Assembly (NCBI GenBank): GCA_949126835.1 | Contig: OX421499.1 | Span: 9,441,026 to 9,505,025, forward strand | Direction: 5' to 3' | Length of the DNA: 64,000 bases | Source of the DNA: Anisus vortex | Taxonomy: Eukaryota; Mollusca; Gastropoda; Planorbidae | Shown: positions 23,114-34,462 of the stretch, one piece after another | Layout: the number at the start of each line of letters is the position of its first letter | How positions within the stretch are numbered: position 1 is the stretch's first letter | Notes under the pieces: model-generated | What the model was told of the DNA's origin: nothing | The model's input: only the letters and a program-made list of their open reading frames with translations | Databases searched by the model: none | Made by a program: the position numbers and the translations under genes

Positions 23114-26100
23114 ATGGCCGATATAGTAAATATAAAGAAAATTGCTAGGGAGGAAGCTGAAGTTGCAGGCCTTACTGGAACTGCAATTCTAGAATATATA
23201 AAACAACAGGTGGCAGAGTACAGGGAGGCAGAGTTATTAAAAATAGAGAAAGAAAACAGAAAAAGGGAATTGGAGTTAGAAGCAGAAAAACATGTTAAGC
23301 TAGCGCAAATTGAGGCAGATAAGGCAGTTCAACTTAGGCAAACAGAACTAGCAGGGACTGGAATGTCCAATTCTTTATCTCCTTCTTCCCTTTCATCAAA
23401 TGATTCACCATCTGACAATAACCGTAGTACATACTTCTTTACCACTGACCCTTTTGATCCTAGAGTAGAATCAATTGACGTCTTTCTTAGCCGCTTCGAA
23501 GACCTTGCAGAAACCCATAACGCCCCTAAGGAGTCATGGTTAAGGCACTTAGTGCAATCATTAAGAGGACAGGCCTATGACGTTTACGACAAATTGCCGT
23601 CGACGGAAGGTGACACATATGACGCCTTGAAAAATGCACTGTTGACTAAGTATGAATTGACAGCAAAATCATATAATAGAAAGTTTAGAGAGTCTAGAAT
23701 AGGAGAAAATGAGTCATATGCTCAATACTCAGACAGGCTCATGTCTTACTTAATAAAGTGGGCCAGTCTTGCGAAATGTGAAAAAACATTTCAAGGTCTT
23801 GCTGAACTTATGTTAGCTGAACAATTGAGACAAAATATGTCTCTCAAAATGAAAATATTTCTGGATGAGAACATAGTTGACTCTATTGGCAAATTAGTAG
23901 AACTCGCAGACAGGTATGCCTCAGCTCACAGAGAAGAAAACACAACTGCACCAGCATTTAACCGTCCCCGCGGGGAGCGGCAGCATTCAGATCGCCCATT
24001 CGCTCAAATGGATAAAAATAACCACTCCCGACGCCAGCAACCCCATAACAAAGCCCATCAGCATCCCACACCCTATGCCCAGAGAAATGGGGGACCGTCT
24101 CACCCCCACGGGCATTGGGGAGGCCCACCTCAGAACCCCACGTCTTATATTCCCAATGATAGGAGACGAGACGGCCCTGTGCCCGATCACTCCTTTGCCT
24201 CTATTATGGTGGACTCCAATCTTGCGGATTCGGACCCCATAAAGTCAGACACCGAAGAGTGTAGAGGACCTAACCCCAGGCACCACAATGGCCCAAATGA
24301 AACTGATATTATTACAGTTAACGGAAAGCCAGCCTCGTGCCTATATGACACAGGATGTGGCTATGACGCAATTGTTACTGAGGCCAGGATTCACCCCTGT
24401 GACCTCACTGGGGAATATATTGACATTCGGGGCCCCTCTCTCTCCGCCCTCACCCAAAGACTTCCGGTGGCGCGGATACAAATTGAATCTCCTTATGTAC
24501 GCGGGTGCATAACTGCTGCTGTTATGAAAGACCTAGCTTTTGATGTAATCTTAGGATGCAAGTATGTATTTTTAGGAACGCCACATGCCCCTATGATTAT
24601 TGCCCCCGTGATCACGCGAGCGCAAACCGAGACGGAAGTCTCAGTGGGAGAATCCACTCCATCAAATCATGAATTTATTAGAGCCCAGAGGGAAGACCCC
24701 TCTTTGAAGTCCATGCTGGAAAAGGCCGAAAACAATGTGCACACACCGGGAAAACCGCGCTATTTTTTTAAATCCCGAGTCTTATACAGACAGGACCCCA
24801 AAAATGAAAATGGAAAAACCCAGGTAATTGTTCCCACCCCTTTTCGCAAGCAAGTCATGGTGACCGCCCATGACGCGTCAACGGGAGCCCATCAGGGACA
24901 TTCATCCACTGCACATAAGGTCAAATTCTACTACTTTTGGCCGGGCATAGATGGCGACATAAAGCGCTTTGTGTCGTCATGTCACCAATGCCAAGTCACC
25001 GCTCGGAAGCACCACATCCCACCAGTACCGTTAGGTCAGACCCCCGTGGTGGACACCCCATTTCAGAGGATGTCAGTGGATATTTTAGGGCCCCTCCTTC
25101 GGACGCGGAGGAGGAACGCATATATATTGTGTGTGGTGTGCCAAGCGACCAAATGGCCAGAGGCAGTAGCGTTGCCCAGTATAGATACTAAACACGTGGC
25201 GGAGGCCCTGTTTACTATCTTTACCAGAATAGGGTTCCCTGAAGTTATCCTCTCGGATAATGGTGCTCAGTTCACTGGTAAACTCATGAAAGAGGTGTTT
25301 GAACTTATAAACACTCGACACCTTCGTTCGTCCCCCTACCACCCACAAGCCAATGGTCTAGTTGAAAGATTTAATCAAACTCTGATAGACATGTTAAAGA
25401 AGATCGCCGAAAGCGAGCCCCAGGAATGGGACACCTACTTAGCAGCCGCCCTTTACGCTTACCGAACGACACCGCACACCAGCCTCGGTTATTCCCCCTA
25501 CGAAGTGATTTATGGCACCCAACCACGGGGCCCTCTTGAAATTCTTCGCCAAACGTGGACGAAAGAAAATCCTCATGATGAAGAAAAAACAGTGCATGCT
25601 TATGTGCAACATTTGAAGGACCGTCTCGATGCAGTCCGCAAAATAGCTCATGATAATTTGTTGAAAGCCCGCCAAAGACAGGCAAAGTATTATAACCGCC
25701 GGGTAAAAGAACGAACCCTCACCCCAGGGGATAAGGTCTTGTTGCTATTGCCCTCCTCGCAAAACAAACTGCAGATAATGTGGAAGGGACCATATGTGGT
25801 TACCTCTCAAATCTCTCCCACCAACTATCAAGTTATGGTGGGTAACAAAGAGAAAGGATACCACATCAATCTGCTCAAGAAGTACTTAGAGCGACCCCCC
25901 ACGGATACTCCACTGTTAGCTCTTGCCATTGCAGAAGAAACAATCCCAGATAACACTCTCCTTGCTTGCCCGTTACAAGCAAAGGAAACCGTAGCGGACG
26001 TGTCAATCTGCCCCAAGCTTACCACTGGTCAAACTGACCAGGTACGCCGTTTAATGAACAAATTTGCCGATGTGCTGACCGATAAGCCAGGCCGCACAAA

Positions 26101-27418
26101 CCTGGAAACCTTTTCTATGAAGTTATCAGACCCTACCCCAATCCGCGTTAAACCGTATCCCATTCCTCACGCTAAAGCTGAAATTGTGGCAGATGAAATC
26201 AAAACACTGTTGGAACATAAAATTATAGCACCCTCCACATCCCCGTACAATGCACCCATTGTCTTAGTAAAAAAGGCAGACGGAACTCACCGGATGTGTA
26301 TTGACTTTCGGCGTCTGAACACGGTAGCCGAATTTCAAGCCGAGCCCATGCCTGACCCAAATGCTATTTTTGCTCATCTTGGAAAAGCTAGTTACTTTTC
26401 GAAATTTGATCTTAGCAAAGGGTACTACCAGATTGAAGTAGAAGAGAGTTGTCGCCCTTTTCTAGCCTTTAGCACCCCTCAAGGGCACTTTGAATTCCAA
26501 ACGGTGCCTTTTGGCCTAAACAATTCATCATGTGTGTTTACACGTATGATGAGAAAACTTTTGCAGCCCATACAAAGGCCAAGTCTGTCTAACTTTATAG
26601 ACGACATTTTAATAGCCACTGAGACATTTGAAGAACACCTGGAAATCCTAGAATTGTTGCTAGGTAGGTTGAGAGAGACAGGTCTCACCGCCCGCCCTTC
26701 TAAATGCCTGATAGGATATAATAAGTTGAAATTTCTCGGCCACTTGGTAGAATGCCATCACTTGATGCCCGATGATGACAAAATAGAAAAGTTGAGAGAT
26801 GCCCCCAGACCCACCACCAAGTCAGGTGTTAGATCGTTCCTTGGACTCTGTGGATATTACCAGAAGTTCGTGCCGAACTACAATGCGATAGCCTCTCCTT
26901 TGTCCGATCTCACCAAAAAAGGACACCCCGATAAAATTGCATGGAACGATCAATGCGAAAGCGCGTTCATTAAACTAAAATCGGCACTTACCAGCAAACC
27001 TGTACTTCGCCTCCCAGACTTAACACAAACTTTCGTTGTTAGGACTGACGCCAGTCTTTCCGGGTTAGGAGCAGTGCTAATGCAAGCTGACCCTGACAAG
27101 GACGGACAACTGTTTCCTGTAGCTTATGCAAGTAGAAAGTTGACAGAAGCAGAGAAGAACTACCCCACCATAGAACTAGAGTGTCTTGCATTAGTATGGG
27201 GTATAGAAAAGTTTCAAGTATACTTATATGGACGGCAGTTTACACTGCAGACAGACCACCGTCCTTTGACATTCCTCTCATCCTCCAAGGAACTTAATAG
27301 ACGATTGATGCGCCATTCCCTTACCCTATCTCAATACTCCTTTAATATTGAGTATATCTTAGGCCAGCACAACTGCATTTCTGATTTCCTTAGTAGGCAC
27401 CCAAAGCAGGACGCATAA
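23114..27418 (+). CDS. Gag-pol polyprotein, order Gag-PR-IN-RT-RH
   Basis: 1434 aa in one frame. Residues 36-80 are a charged predicted coiled coil. Residues 111-275 (from TDPFDPRVESIDVFLSRFED) form a Gag capsid-like region related to the domain that gave rise to SCAN. A His/Asn/Pro-rich stretch follows at 290-345, with no CCHC knuckle. Protease has DTG at 412-414. Integrase comes next: zinc motif H586, H593, C623, C626; catalytic D656, D715 and E751 (DD35E); and a GPY/F-like module around 890-895 (WKGPYVV). Reverse transcriptase follows, with D1099 (FDLSKGYYQI) and FIDD 1161-1164. RNase H has D1312, E1354 and D1381. The start ATG has AAA before it and G after it; two stops (TAATAG) end the frame. 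No frameshift between gag and pol. Typical Ty3 elements have RT-RH-IN, so the order here is inverted. Confidence 0.97.
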   Translation: MADIVNIKKIAREEAEVAGLTGTAILEYIKQQVAEYREAELLKIEKENRKRELELEAEKHVKLAQIEADKAVQLRQTELAGTGMSNSLSPSSLSSNDSPSDNNRSTYFFTTDPFDPRVESIDVFLSRFEDLAETHNAPKESWLRHLVQSLRGQAYDVYDKLPSTEGDTYDALKNALLTKYELTAKSYNRKFRESRIGENESYAQYSDRLMSYLIKWASLAKCEKTFQGLAELMLAEQLRQNMSLKMKIFLDENIVDSIGKLVELADRYASAHREENTTAPAFNRPRGERQHSDRPFAQMDKNNHSRRQQPHNKAHQHPTPYAQRNGGPSHPHGHWGGPPQNPTSYIPNDRRRDGPVPDHSFASIMVDSNLADSDPIKSDTEECRGPNPRHHNGPNETDIITVNGKPASCLYDTGCGYDAIVTEARIHPCDLTGEYIDIRGPSLSALTQRLPVARIQIESPYVRGCITAAVMKDLAFDVILGCKYVFLGTPHAPMIIAPVITRAQTETEVSVGESTPSNHEFIRAQREDPSLKSMLEKAENNVHTPGKPRYFFKSRVLYRQDPKNENGKTQVIVPTPFRKQVMVTAHDASTGAHQGHSSTAHKVKFYYFWPGIDGDIKRFVSSCHQCQVTARKHHIPPVPLGQTPVVDTPFQRMSVDILGPLLRTRRRNAYILCVVCQATKWPEAVALPSIDTKHVAEALFTIFTRIGFPEVILSDNGAQFTGKLMKEVFELINTRHLRSSPYHPQANGLVERFNQTLIDMLKKIAESEPQEWDTYLAAALYAYRTTPHTSLGYSPYEVIYGTQPRGPLEILRQTWTKENPHDEEKTVHAYVQHLKDRLDAVRKIAHDNLLKARQRQAKYYNRRVKERTLTPGDKVLLLLPSSQNKLQIMWKGPYVVTSQISPTNYQVMVGNKEKGYHINLLKKYLERPPTDTPLLALAIAEETIPDNTLLACPLQAKETVADVSICPKLTTGQTDQVRRLMNKFADVLTDKPGRTNLETFSMKLSDPTPIRVKPYPIPHAKAEIVADEIKTLLEHKIIAPSTSPYNAPIVLVKKADGTHRMCIDFRRLNTVAEFQAEPMPDPNAIFAHLGKASYFSKFDLSKGYYQIEVEESCRPFLAFSTPQGHFEFQTVPFGLNNSSCVFTRMMRKLLQPIQRPSLSNFIDDILIATETFEEHLEILELLLGRLRETGLTARPSKCLIGYNKLKFLGHLVECHHLMPDDDKIEKLRDAPRPTTKSGVRSFLGLCGYYQKFVPNYNAIASPLSDLTKKGHPDKIAWNDQCESAFIKLKSALTSKPVLRLPDLTQTFVVRTDASLSGLGAVLMQADPDKDGQLFPVAYASRKLTEAEKNYPTIELECLALVWGIEKFQVYLYGRQFTLQTDHRPLTFLSSSKELNRRLMRHSLTLSQYSFNIEYILGQHNCISDFLSRHPKQDA

Positions 27419-27601
27419 TAGAGTCCTTCATGATTCTTTGCTTGTTTGTAAATAATTCAATATTTCAGTTTCTTTTATCATTCAATCTTGCATGTTAATC
27501 TTGGATTTGGGAAATGAGAATGTAACGATACAAACGCGCAATATCTTGACACTAGTGGAATCTTGCCCTTAAGGCAATATTCCTCGGTCTGGGTGGGTAT
27601 A

Positions 27602-28772
27602 TGTAACAATGTAGCTCGGCTCGGCCGTTTTAACCTTAAAAATACTCGGCAACGCTATAACAAAGACCCGGCCAGTTGGATCGTTCCGGCCATTTTAATC
27701 GCTAATTAGGAAAAAAGAAACTATACAGCGCCGCTCTAACAAAAGGAGAGATAGTATTTCCCAGCCAAGCGTAGGAAGGTTGACATGGCCGTGTGGTGTC
27801 ATGGAAAATGGATGTGAGACGGCACTGCCTTTAGCACGTAGTCTAGGGTTGAATGGTATGAATGGAAGGAAGATAGGTTAGAGTTAATCACTTGTTGTCG
27901 CTAGAATAGGGATTTCGCATGTAAATCAATGTCGTGTCTTCTTTGTATTCTCTCTTGCCTCAGCCCCCCCCCCCCCCATTTCTCCGCCTCTAGCCCACAA
28001 CAATGCCATGGCTTTAATTTACTTTAAAAATACATTAACAAGCCCCATTGGGAATTCCCGATAATTATTGCTTGTAAAATGGAGGCTAATAGTGATACTA
28101 CACGTCTCAGCCGTAAATTGTTCCCCTACCCCTTCGGTAAATACCCACGCCCTTTCCTTAGAAAGAGATTTATCTTCTAGACACATGTTTAATTTAGTTC
28201 TATTAATTCACTGCCCATGTGTATTTAAAGACCCCATCTTCCCAGATTTAGTTAGTTGAGCTTGTTCTGTGGAACAGAAACGTGGTTTACTCCGTGATAC
28301 AGAAGTCACGTATTATTACTAATATCGTTCACTGTGCAGTGAAAGTTTTCATAGTATATTCACCAATGGTTAACATTGTGTATGACATTATCGCCTTATA
28401 GAACTGTTTACATTATTATTGAATTCTTCCAGTTCATCCAGATATATATACATACATTTTCTAGTATTAAAGACTTGTGTTATACGTAAAACTATTTCTT
28501 CAAACTTGTGTGTTGATATACATAAATATCTATTGTTGTGTATTCGCGGTGTGCTGTAAGCCAATTAGTCTAGCAGCTTGATTGTGACACTGGTATTTTC
28601 CCCCCACGCCAAGCGCTAGATTCCAAAGGCAGAGTGGACAAAAATAAATTTGTAAGACTGATGAAGGGTCTGTACGTCTATCGTACCCCTTGACAACCAG
28701 CCACGGGTGTGACTCCATGACTCACACTTACATGTGACGACAGATGTTTGCAAATAACACTGTATTGCCACA
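27602..28772 (+). repeat. 3' LTR of Gypsy element
   Basis: Same 1171 bp as the 5' LTR, including the C14 run. No clear polypurine tract precedes it; the nearest candidate is GGTCTGGGTGGG ending about 5 bp upstream. Confidence 0.97.
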
Positions 28773-28849
28773 GAGTCTATATAAAATAGTTCATTTTTAT
28801 CAAATTACAATGACGCAATTACAAAAAGTTTTTAAATTTTAAGTAATTT

Positions 28850-28970
28850 TATGTATATATAGGTCAGTCTACAGTACACCTATCTTTATTAAAAAGTCCG
28901 CATTTTCTCCCATTTTTTCTTCTCTATTTTAATTGCTTGAGCACTCCATGTATATATAGCTCAGTGGTTC
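28850..28970 (-). repeat. Right arm of inverted repeat flanking the Gypsy element
   Basis: Inverted counterpart of 21110-21215. Just outside, CTCAAATAAATCGGCAT and GTTGGCTACA also recur, but in direct orientation, at about 20981-21011, so the older structure is compound. Confidence 0.7.
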
Positions 28971-29110
28971 TACCCTCAAATAAATCGGCATCGTTGGCTA
29001 CATGCCTATTTTGAACACTAGGGGCCTACATGTATTAGTGTCAATATTAATGGCAAGCACTATTGCCAACATTGCTTCTTTAGTAATCTATATAAGAGAT
29101 TGTTTAATGA

Positions 29111-29287
29111 ACGAACAGACCGTAAGACAGACGGTTGACAGACAGACGGAGGACAGACAGACGGAGGACAGACAGATATGCAGACAGATATGCAGACAGA
29201 CATACAGACAGACATGCAGGCAGACATACAGACAGACATGCAGGCAGACATGCAGACAGACATGCAGACAGACAGATATATAGATAG
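29111..29287. repeat. CAGACAGA microsatellite
   Basis: Degenerate CAGACAGA array with CATGCAGACAGA and CATACAGACAGA variants, grading into GATAGATA at the right end. Confidence 0.95.
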
Positions 29288-31639
29288 ATAAATAGATAGA
29301 TAGGATAGATATTGATAGGGACAGAGAAATAAGAGAAAATGCGAAAAAGGAATCATATGGCTTTAAAATATTTTGGTAAGATAACCAACAAACAAAATAC
29401 AACAACATAATGAAATAAGTTGCTTTTTTGTTGTTGTTTTTGTAACTACGTGCCAACATGGATTAGTGTAAGAGAAAAAGCCGGTATTTTACGAAAGCGT
29501 GACTCACTCTCGACAGATTATTTATTTGAACATCTGTTGAATTGAAATACAATCAAATAGTTTATTGATCTCATTTTTTTATGAGTAGAATTTTTTCTCC
29601 AACCCATGAATAATTAATGCATTCATTCAATGTGTTATAAGAAATAAGCTTCTGCATTTAACATGAGTCACCCTGGTCATTTTGTCAAATGCATCGATGA
29701 ATTTTCCTGGCCATTAAAAATGTAGGCCGAAAATTCTATTTTTAAAGATAAAATTACATAGATCTATATTTAATATGTGAAGCGCAGTTTAGTGCAGAAG
29801 GTTTGAGGGTATTTTTCTAAGCAATGGGAGGTTTATGTAGCCTACAGGGTTAAAATTTCAAAACTGTTATTTTTTATTATCATCCAAACCTGTTAAAACC
29901 ATCACGCTGCCCAGTAAAGAGTGCATTGCAGTCATTTTTGGAGGGGGTGGGGATCCCTGGCAAATCCCTATTTTATAATTGCGTCCCTTGCTGTCGCTTT
30001 GATTTTATTTTAAAGGCATTATTTAGAAAATCGTCTGTCGACTCCACAGTAGCGTCCTCTCATCGTACCAATCGCTTTGTCAACTACACCTCGGATACAG
30101 ACATAGAGTCTATTATCTTACCGTTGAATGATTATTTGGTACACACCTTAACAAAATTAATAAACATTACCCAATCAAAAAGCACTGAACTAGATATATA
30201 GGGGCTTATATATTATAAAGAGAGAAAGAGCGCTAAGTGTCACCGGTTGACAAAGCTATTTGGCCAGTTTGTTATGCCAGGCTTGTAAGACAAATCACAA
30301 CTGCGGAGTTGCCAGACTTAAAAAAAAATTCCAGTATTGATTTCATTAGAAAGTCTCGAAAACAACAAAATCAATCAAAATAACTCTTGAAATAAAATAA
30401 ATAAATATAATGTTTACGGTAGACATTAAATATTTATGTCCAACATTCTTGTGGGGGGGGAGGGGGAGATTGGCGAGGCTGATAATAATTGTGATGTTGT
30501 TTTTTTTTACTTTGTCAACATTTTGCTTAGCTAATGATCAAACTCACTTGAGCAGCGATTCGCATTATTATTAGCTTCCCTAAATTGATTCGCTAACAAC
30601 AACAGTGTGTGTGTAAGAGCGTGGGTGGCAGTTTGATTTCGTTAAGCGCTTATGGAATGCAAGTCGTCTACTAAGAATAAACAATGTTACTTGCCCTCTC
30701 ACCTCTCTTTCTCCGAATGAAAAAGTTTTTATGTCTTGCCCTACTTTGTGTATTAACGGACTTAAATGGCTACACGACCAATAAAATTTCGTTGTTAGTC
30801 ACTGCATAAGAAATTTTCATTTAAGCCACAGATCTATAAAAATATAAATAATCTCTTAAATAAATAACTATTTTAAAATCATAGTTGAAAATAATCCTTA
30901 AAGTAAATTAAGCAAAGGGGGGGGGGGTTGCTAAACAAAAGCAAATCCACATGTCCGCCCCTGTAACATAAAAGGAAAAATTTATTATTTAAACACCTTT
31001 TCTTCCTCGTGGAGAATGTGTGTGTGTGCGTGCGTTTTTTTTAGGCGCATAGGACTAGTTATATGTGGATGCCAGGTGTTGAGACTTTAGGGTAACTACA
31101 TTCGACCCCCCCCCCAGCCTACATTTTTTTCAGTCTGCTTCAGATTAAACCATTATAATATAATATAATTTCTCTTTTTTTTTAAACTCATTAACTCTAT
31201 AGGCTGGTATTGACTCCCTGTCCCCCCCCCCCCCCACACACACACGTCTGACCCGCCTTAACCCCACATAGCCCCCGACTTTCTTGTACTCACGGAACGC
31301 GGTCAGTAGCATCAACTGCGCACGTCACAACGTCGTAGAAGGTTTTGTAGTTGCTGCGGACAGGAGGAGGGGGGGGGAGGGCAAACCAATAAACAAATAA
31401 CAGGAGCAAGCTACGAAGGAAAAAAAAGGTATCTGCGTGGAACTCTTAAATCCAGTGCTTTTCGACACTGACAAGGTCAAGGACACTGTTATACGTAGAA
31501 GCAGTTGTCTATGGACGCTAGGAAAGGTAAAAGCGGGAGGGTGGGGGCGGTGCAATGTCTTTGATTTTAAAAAAAAACGTACCCTGGATAGGGATTGCTA
31601 AATACTACACAATTTTATAGAGATTTTGCCTTGCACTTT

Positions 31640-31748
31640 CATTTTCTCTCTCATTTGTTCGCTCTTTCTCTCTCAATCTCTTTTATTCTCTGCCTCTCTC
31701 TCTCTCTTAGTCCCCATCGCCCCCCCCCCCCTCTCTCTCTCTCTCTAG
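31640..31748. repeat. CT-rich simple repeat
   Basis: Pyrimidine-only stretches (CTCTCTCT) with an embedded poly-C run. No gene seen around it. Confidence 0.9.
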
Positions 31749-33464
31749 ATCTGATCCTTCCCATCAAAACATGACTTCGCATTCACCCTATAGCATCTTC
31801 CTTAGCACTTCAATGGGTGCACATAAACATGGCAGTAAAATTAATATATTCCACACAATTAACTACGGGTATTTAGAACAGAAAAGGAAAAAGAAAAAAT
31901 ACGGCAAGTTTTAAAAAAGAATGAGTAAAGCGCATTACTGTTTGTTCGTGGGAACGATACAAAGCATTGAGCCATTAAAAATATCATGGCATATACACTG
32001 TTAGATGCAGTATCGTCCCCAAAAATAAATAATAATCGGATTGTGAGTATCGGAATGTCTCTGCCAAAACGTGAGAGGAGAGGCTGCACTCGGCTTTTGG
32101 GTTTTCCCGTTGAGTAAGACTTGACGCATTGAAAAGGGTGGGCATAATAATATAGGCCTACTTTCTCATCTCTCTTGTTTCCCCCCGCTGTCACTGACAA
32201 TGTACGGACGGGGATTATATTTATGGGAAAAGATCAATACATATATATAGTCTAGTCTGGTCAATATATTTTATTTATAGAGCAATTATAAAAACACATT
32301 GTCATGTCTAAGGCATAGAACTTAGACCTGATAAAGATGGAAACTATTTTATGCACAGTAAAATTGTCTATGATACACAAATGGTTAAAAAAAAAATTCT
32401 AGTTTAAATAAAGTAAATCATTCTTCCAAGGACATTTTGGTTTTTAAAAAAGCAAAGGCCCTTGTCTACCGTGGGATCGTGTGGACACAATAGCGTCTTT
32501 AAAAAAAATCAGCTTTAAGAAAAGACGCATTATTATTTCTTTCTCGCCGTTCTGAGGTGTATTTCAACGAGAACGGACACGCTTTTTTCCCACACCACCT
32601 TCATGATTGTGTGGCCAAACAAATTACAAAAGATTGTCCGACAATTATTTTGTTCTTTTTTACCAACAAATAATCTGACAAAGTATTATTTGCATTGTAA
32701 CATACAAAGTAGTTTTAATCGCATAGTTTTACAGATACAAGAATAATGATAATACACTGAAATGATACACACATCTATAGGCCAACATTTGAAGCGAAGC
32801 CTATGCACATATTTTGTATGATCTTAATATAACGTTGGGTCCTCTACCCCCACACATGTAGGGATCTGGTCTAATGTCAGAACCCCCCTCCTCCCGTCCC
32901 CTAGGTCCCCCAGCCGGTTGATTTGTGAAGCGAAAGGGCCCCCCTCCCCAATCCATCCCCTATTTCATATCCAGGGCTCTAATTGGGGCGACTGGTCCCC
33001 CAGGTCTCAGTGGAATGTCGAGTTTTTTAGCATGATGCTTCTACTTTCATTAATTGTCATTGGCAGTATGTCATGCGTCGTTAAAGCCCACTGTGTCCGT
33101 CTTCAGCCTGCTAATATTTTCGTGGATGTGTTTCCAAAGCCTTTGACCATAGAAGACCATTTACAAAGCAGTAGTTGTTTGTTTTCCAAGTTTTCTGTCT
33201 TTATACTAGTAACTATCCCTGGCTATCGGAACTCATCTGCCAGGGTTTAGAGTTTGAACGCCCTATTGTGACTGCGCTTTAGGTAGCCTATAGCTTTCTG
33301 TAGTAATTTCCTTGGGTTCATTGCGGAGTATTTGAAATACCCTAACCACGAGATAGTTCTCCCAACTCAAATCTGTATGGAAAAAAGGCCGATCTGGAAA
33401 CCACCGTAAATTTAGCATAGTTATAGGCCATAGGCTTTGTTGTTTAAACCCCTCCATTGAGCAA

Positions 33465-33690
33465 CATTGGCGTCTGGATAGCAAAGTCGACAGTGAGCTC
33501 GCCTCACACGCTCGACGTCCTACATTCGACCCATGGTGCAGACAATGAGAATTTAAACAAAAAAATCCACAGCCGACTTGGAGGGGAGATGGGCGCCACC
33601 AAGTCTACCAAGCCCACAGAAAGGACTAATGGATACGCAGTGTCCATTAGCTCTCCCAACGACCATAGAGGTCATGGGATTAAAAAAAAA
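33465..33690 (+). mobile_element. Possible tRNA-derived SINE, third family
   Basis: A tRNA-like 70-bp head (GCAAAGTCGACAGTGAGC, later ACATTCGACCCATGG as a poor B box), a GC-richer body, and an A-rich tail (AAAAAAAAAGAAG). A related stretch in opposite orientation lies near 37110-37180. Pol III boxes are degraded, so this is tentative. Confidence 0.35.
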
Positions 33691-34462
33691 GAAGAAAATA
33701 TTGACCAACATTGAGTACGAAGAAGAAACAGGATACCAGAAACCTCCAACCCTTACGTTAGCCGGCAATGGCGCCCCATCGCCCCTTCTTTTGAAACGCC
33801 CAAAATGTCACTAGAACGGTCTGTTTTGTTATTTCCCACGACACACCACATCGACACATATTAGTTGTCAGCATCAATCGCTCGTTAACGCGTATGCTAC
33901 ATCAACAGATTACAATTTACAACCATTTTGTGTCAACAAAATGAATCACCAACATACCACGCGTAGGCCTCTTATAATATCAAGAATCTATATCACCAAG
34001 TTATCACCAACAGCATACAATATCAATATGTTCAAAATAGTCACAACTAGACTATGCTCGTTATCTTGTCACTTATCAGCTTATGACTTTGTTACACGTA
34101 AACGATGAGGTCAGGCTTTCAGGCCACACCATCTCTCGCCCCCTTCTTGTTTTTTTTTTCTCCCCCCTCATCTAGTCAGGGTAACTGAGTCATCTTCTCC
34201 ATCGCAGACGTGGAGGAGCTCTGTCCTTGACCTTAACACTAACTAGGTCAAATTTTCAACTACACCTGAGACTCGACTATCGTAATGAAGAAGAAAAAAA
34301 CAACAACAAACGTCTCTAAGTTGGCAGCTTTTGTGTGTGTGTGTGTGAAGTGTGAATGAAAAGATATCTCTACCATTTCTATACTATTGTGTGATGTACG
34401 GCAATAAACTTTTTTTGTTTCGGAAAGTAAAAACATTCCTTTGGTTTTCTTCTTTAGGCCTT

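Larger units (their letters stand above)
21413..28772 (+). mobile_element. Complete Ty3/Gypsy LTR retrotransposon, Gmr1-like pol order
   Basis: 7360-bp element with two 1171-bp LTRs, flanked by the perfect 5-bp target duplication GAGTC (21408-21412 and 28773-28777). It has a primer-binding site 4 bp after the 5' LTR and one long gag-pol frame. Integrase precedes reverse transcriptase in pol. There is no env-like frame between the pol stop and the 3' LTR (only 183 bp). It lies antisense to tubulin A within its inferred intron 1. I saw no mismatch between the LTRs when reading them side by side, so the insertion is very recent. Confidence 0.96.

Noticed and set aside
23916..26688. Secondary frames on both strands within gag-pol
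   Set aside because: Shadows of the long gag-pol frame.
27419..27601. env-like gene of an infectious retrovirus
   Set aside because: Only 183 bp lie between the pol stop and the 3' LTR; no envelope frame exists.
29926..30201. 91-residue frame
   Set aside because: No recognisable similarity or splice support.
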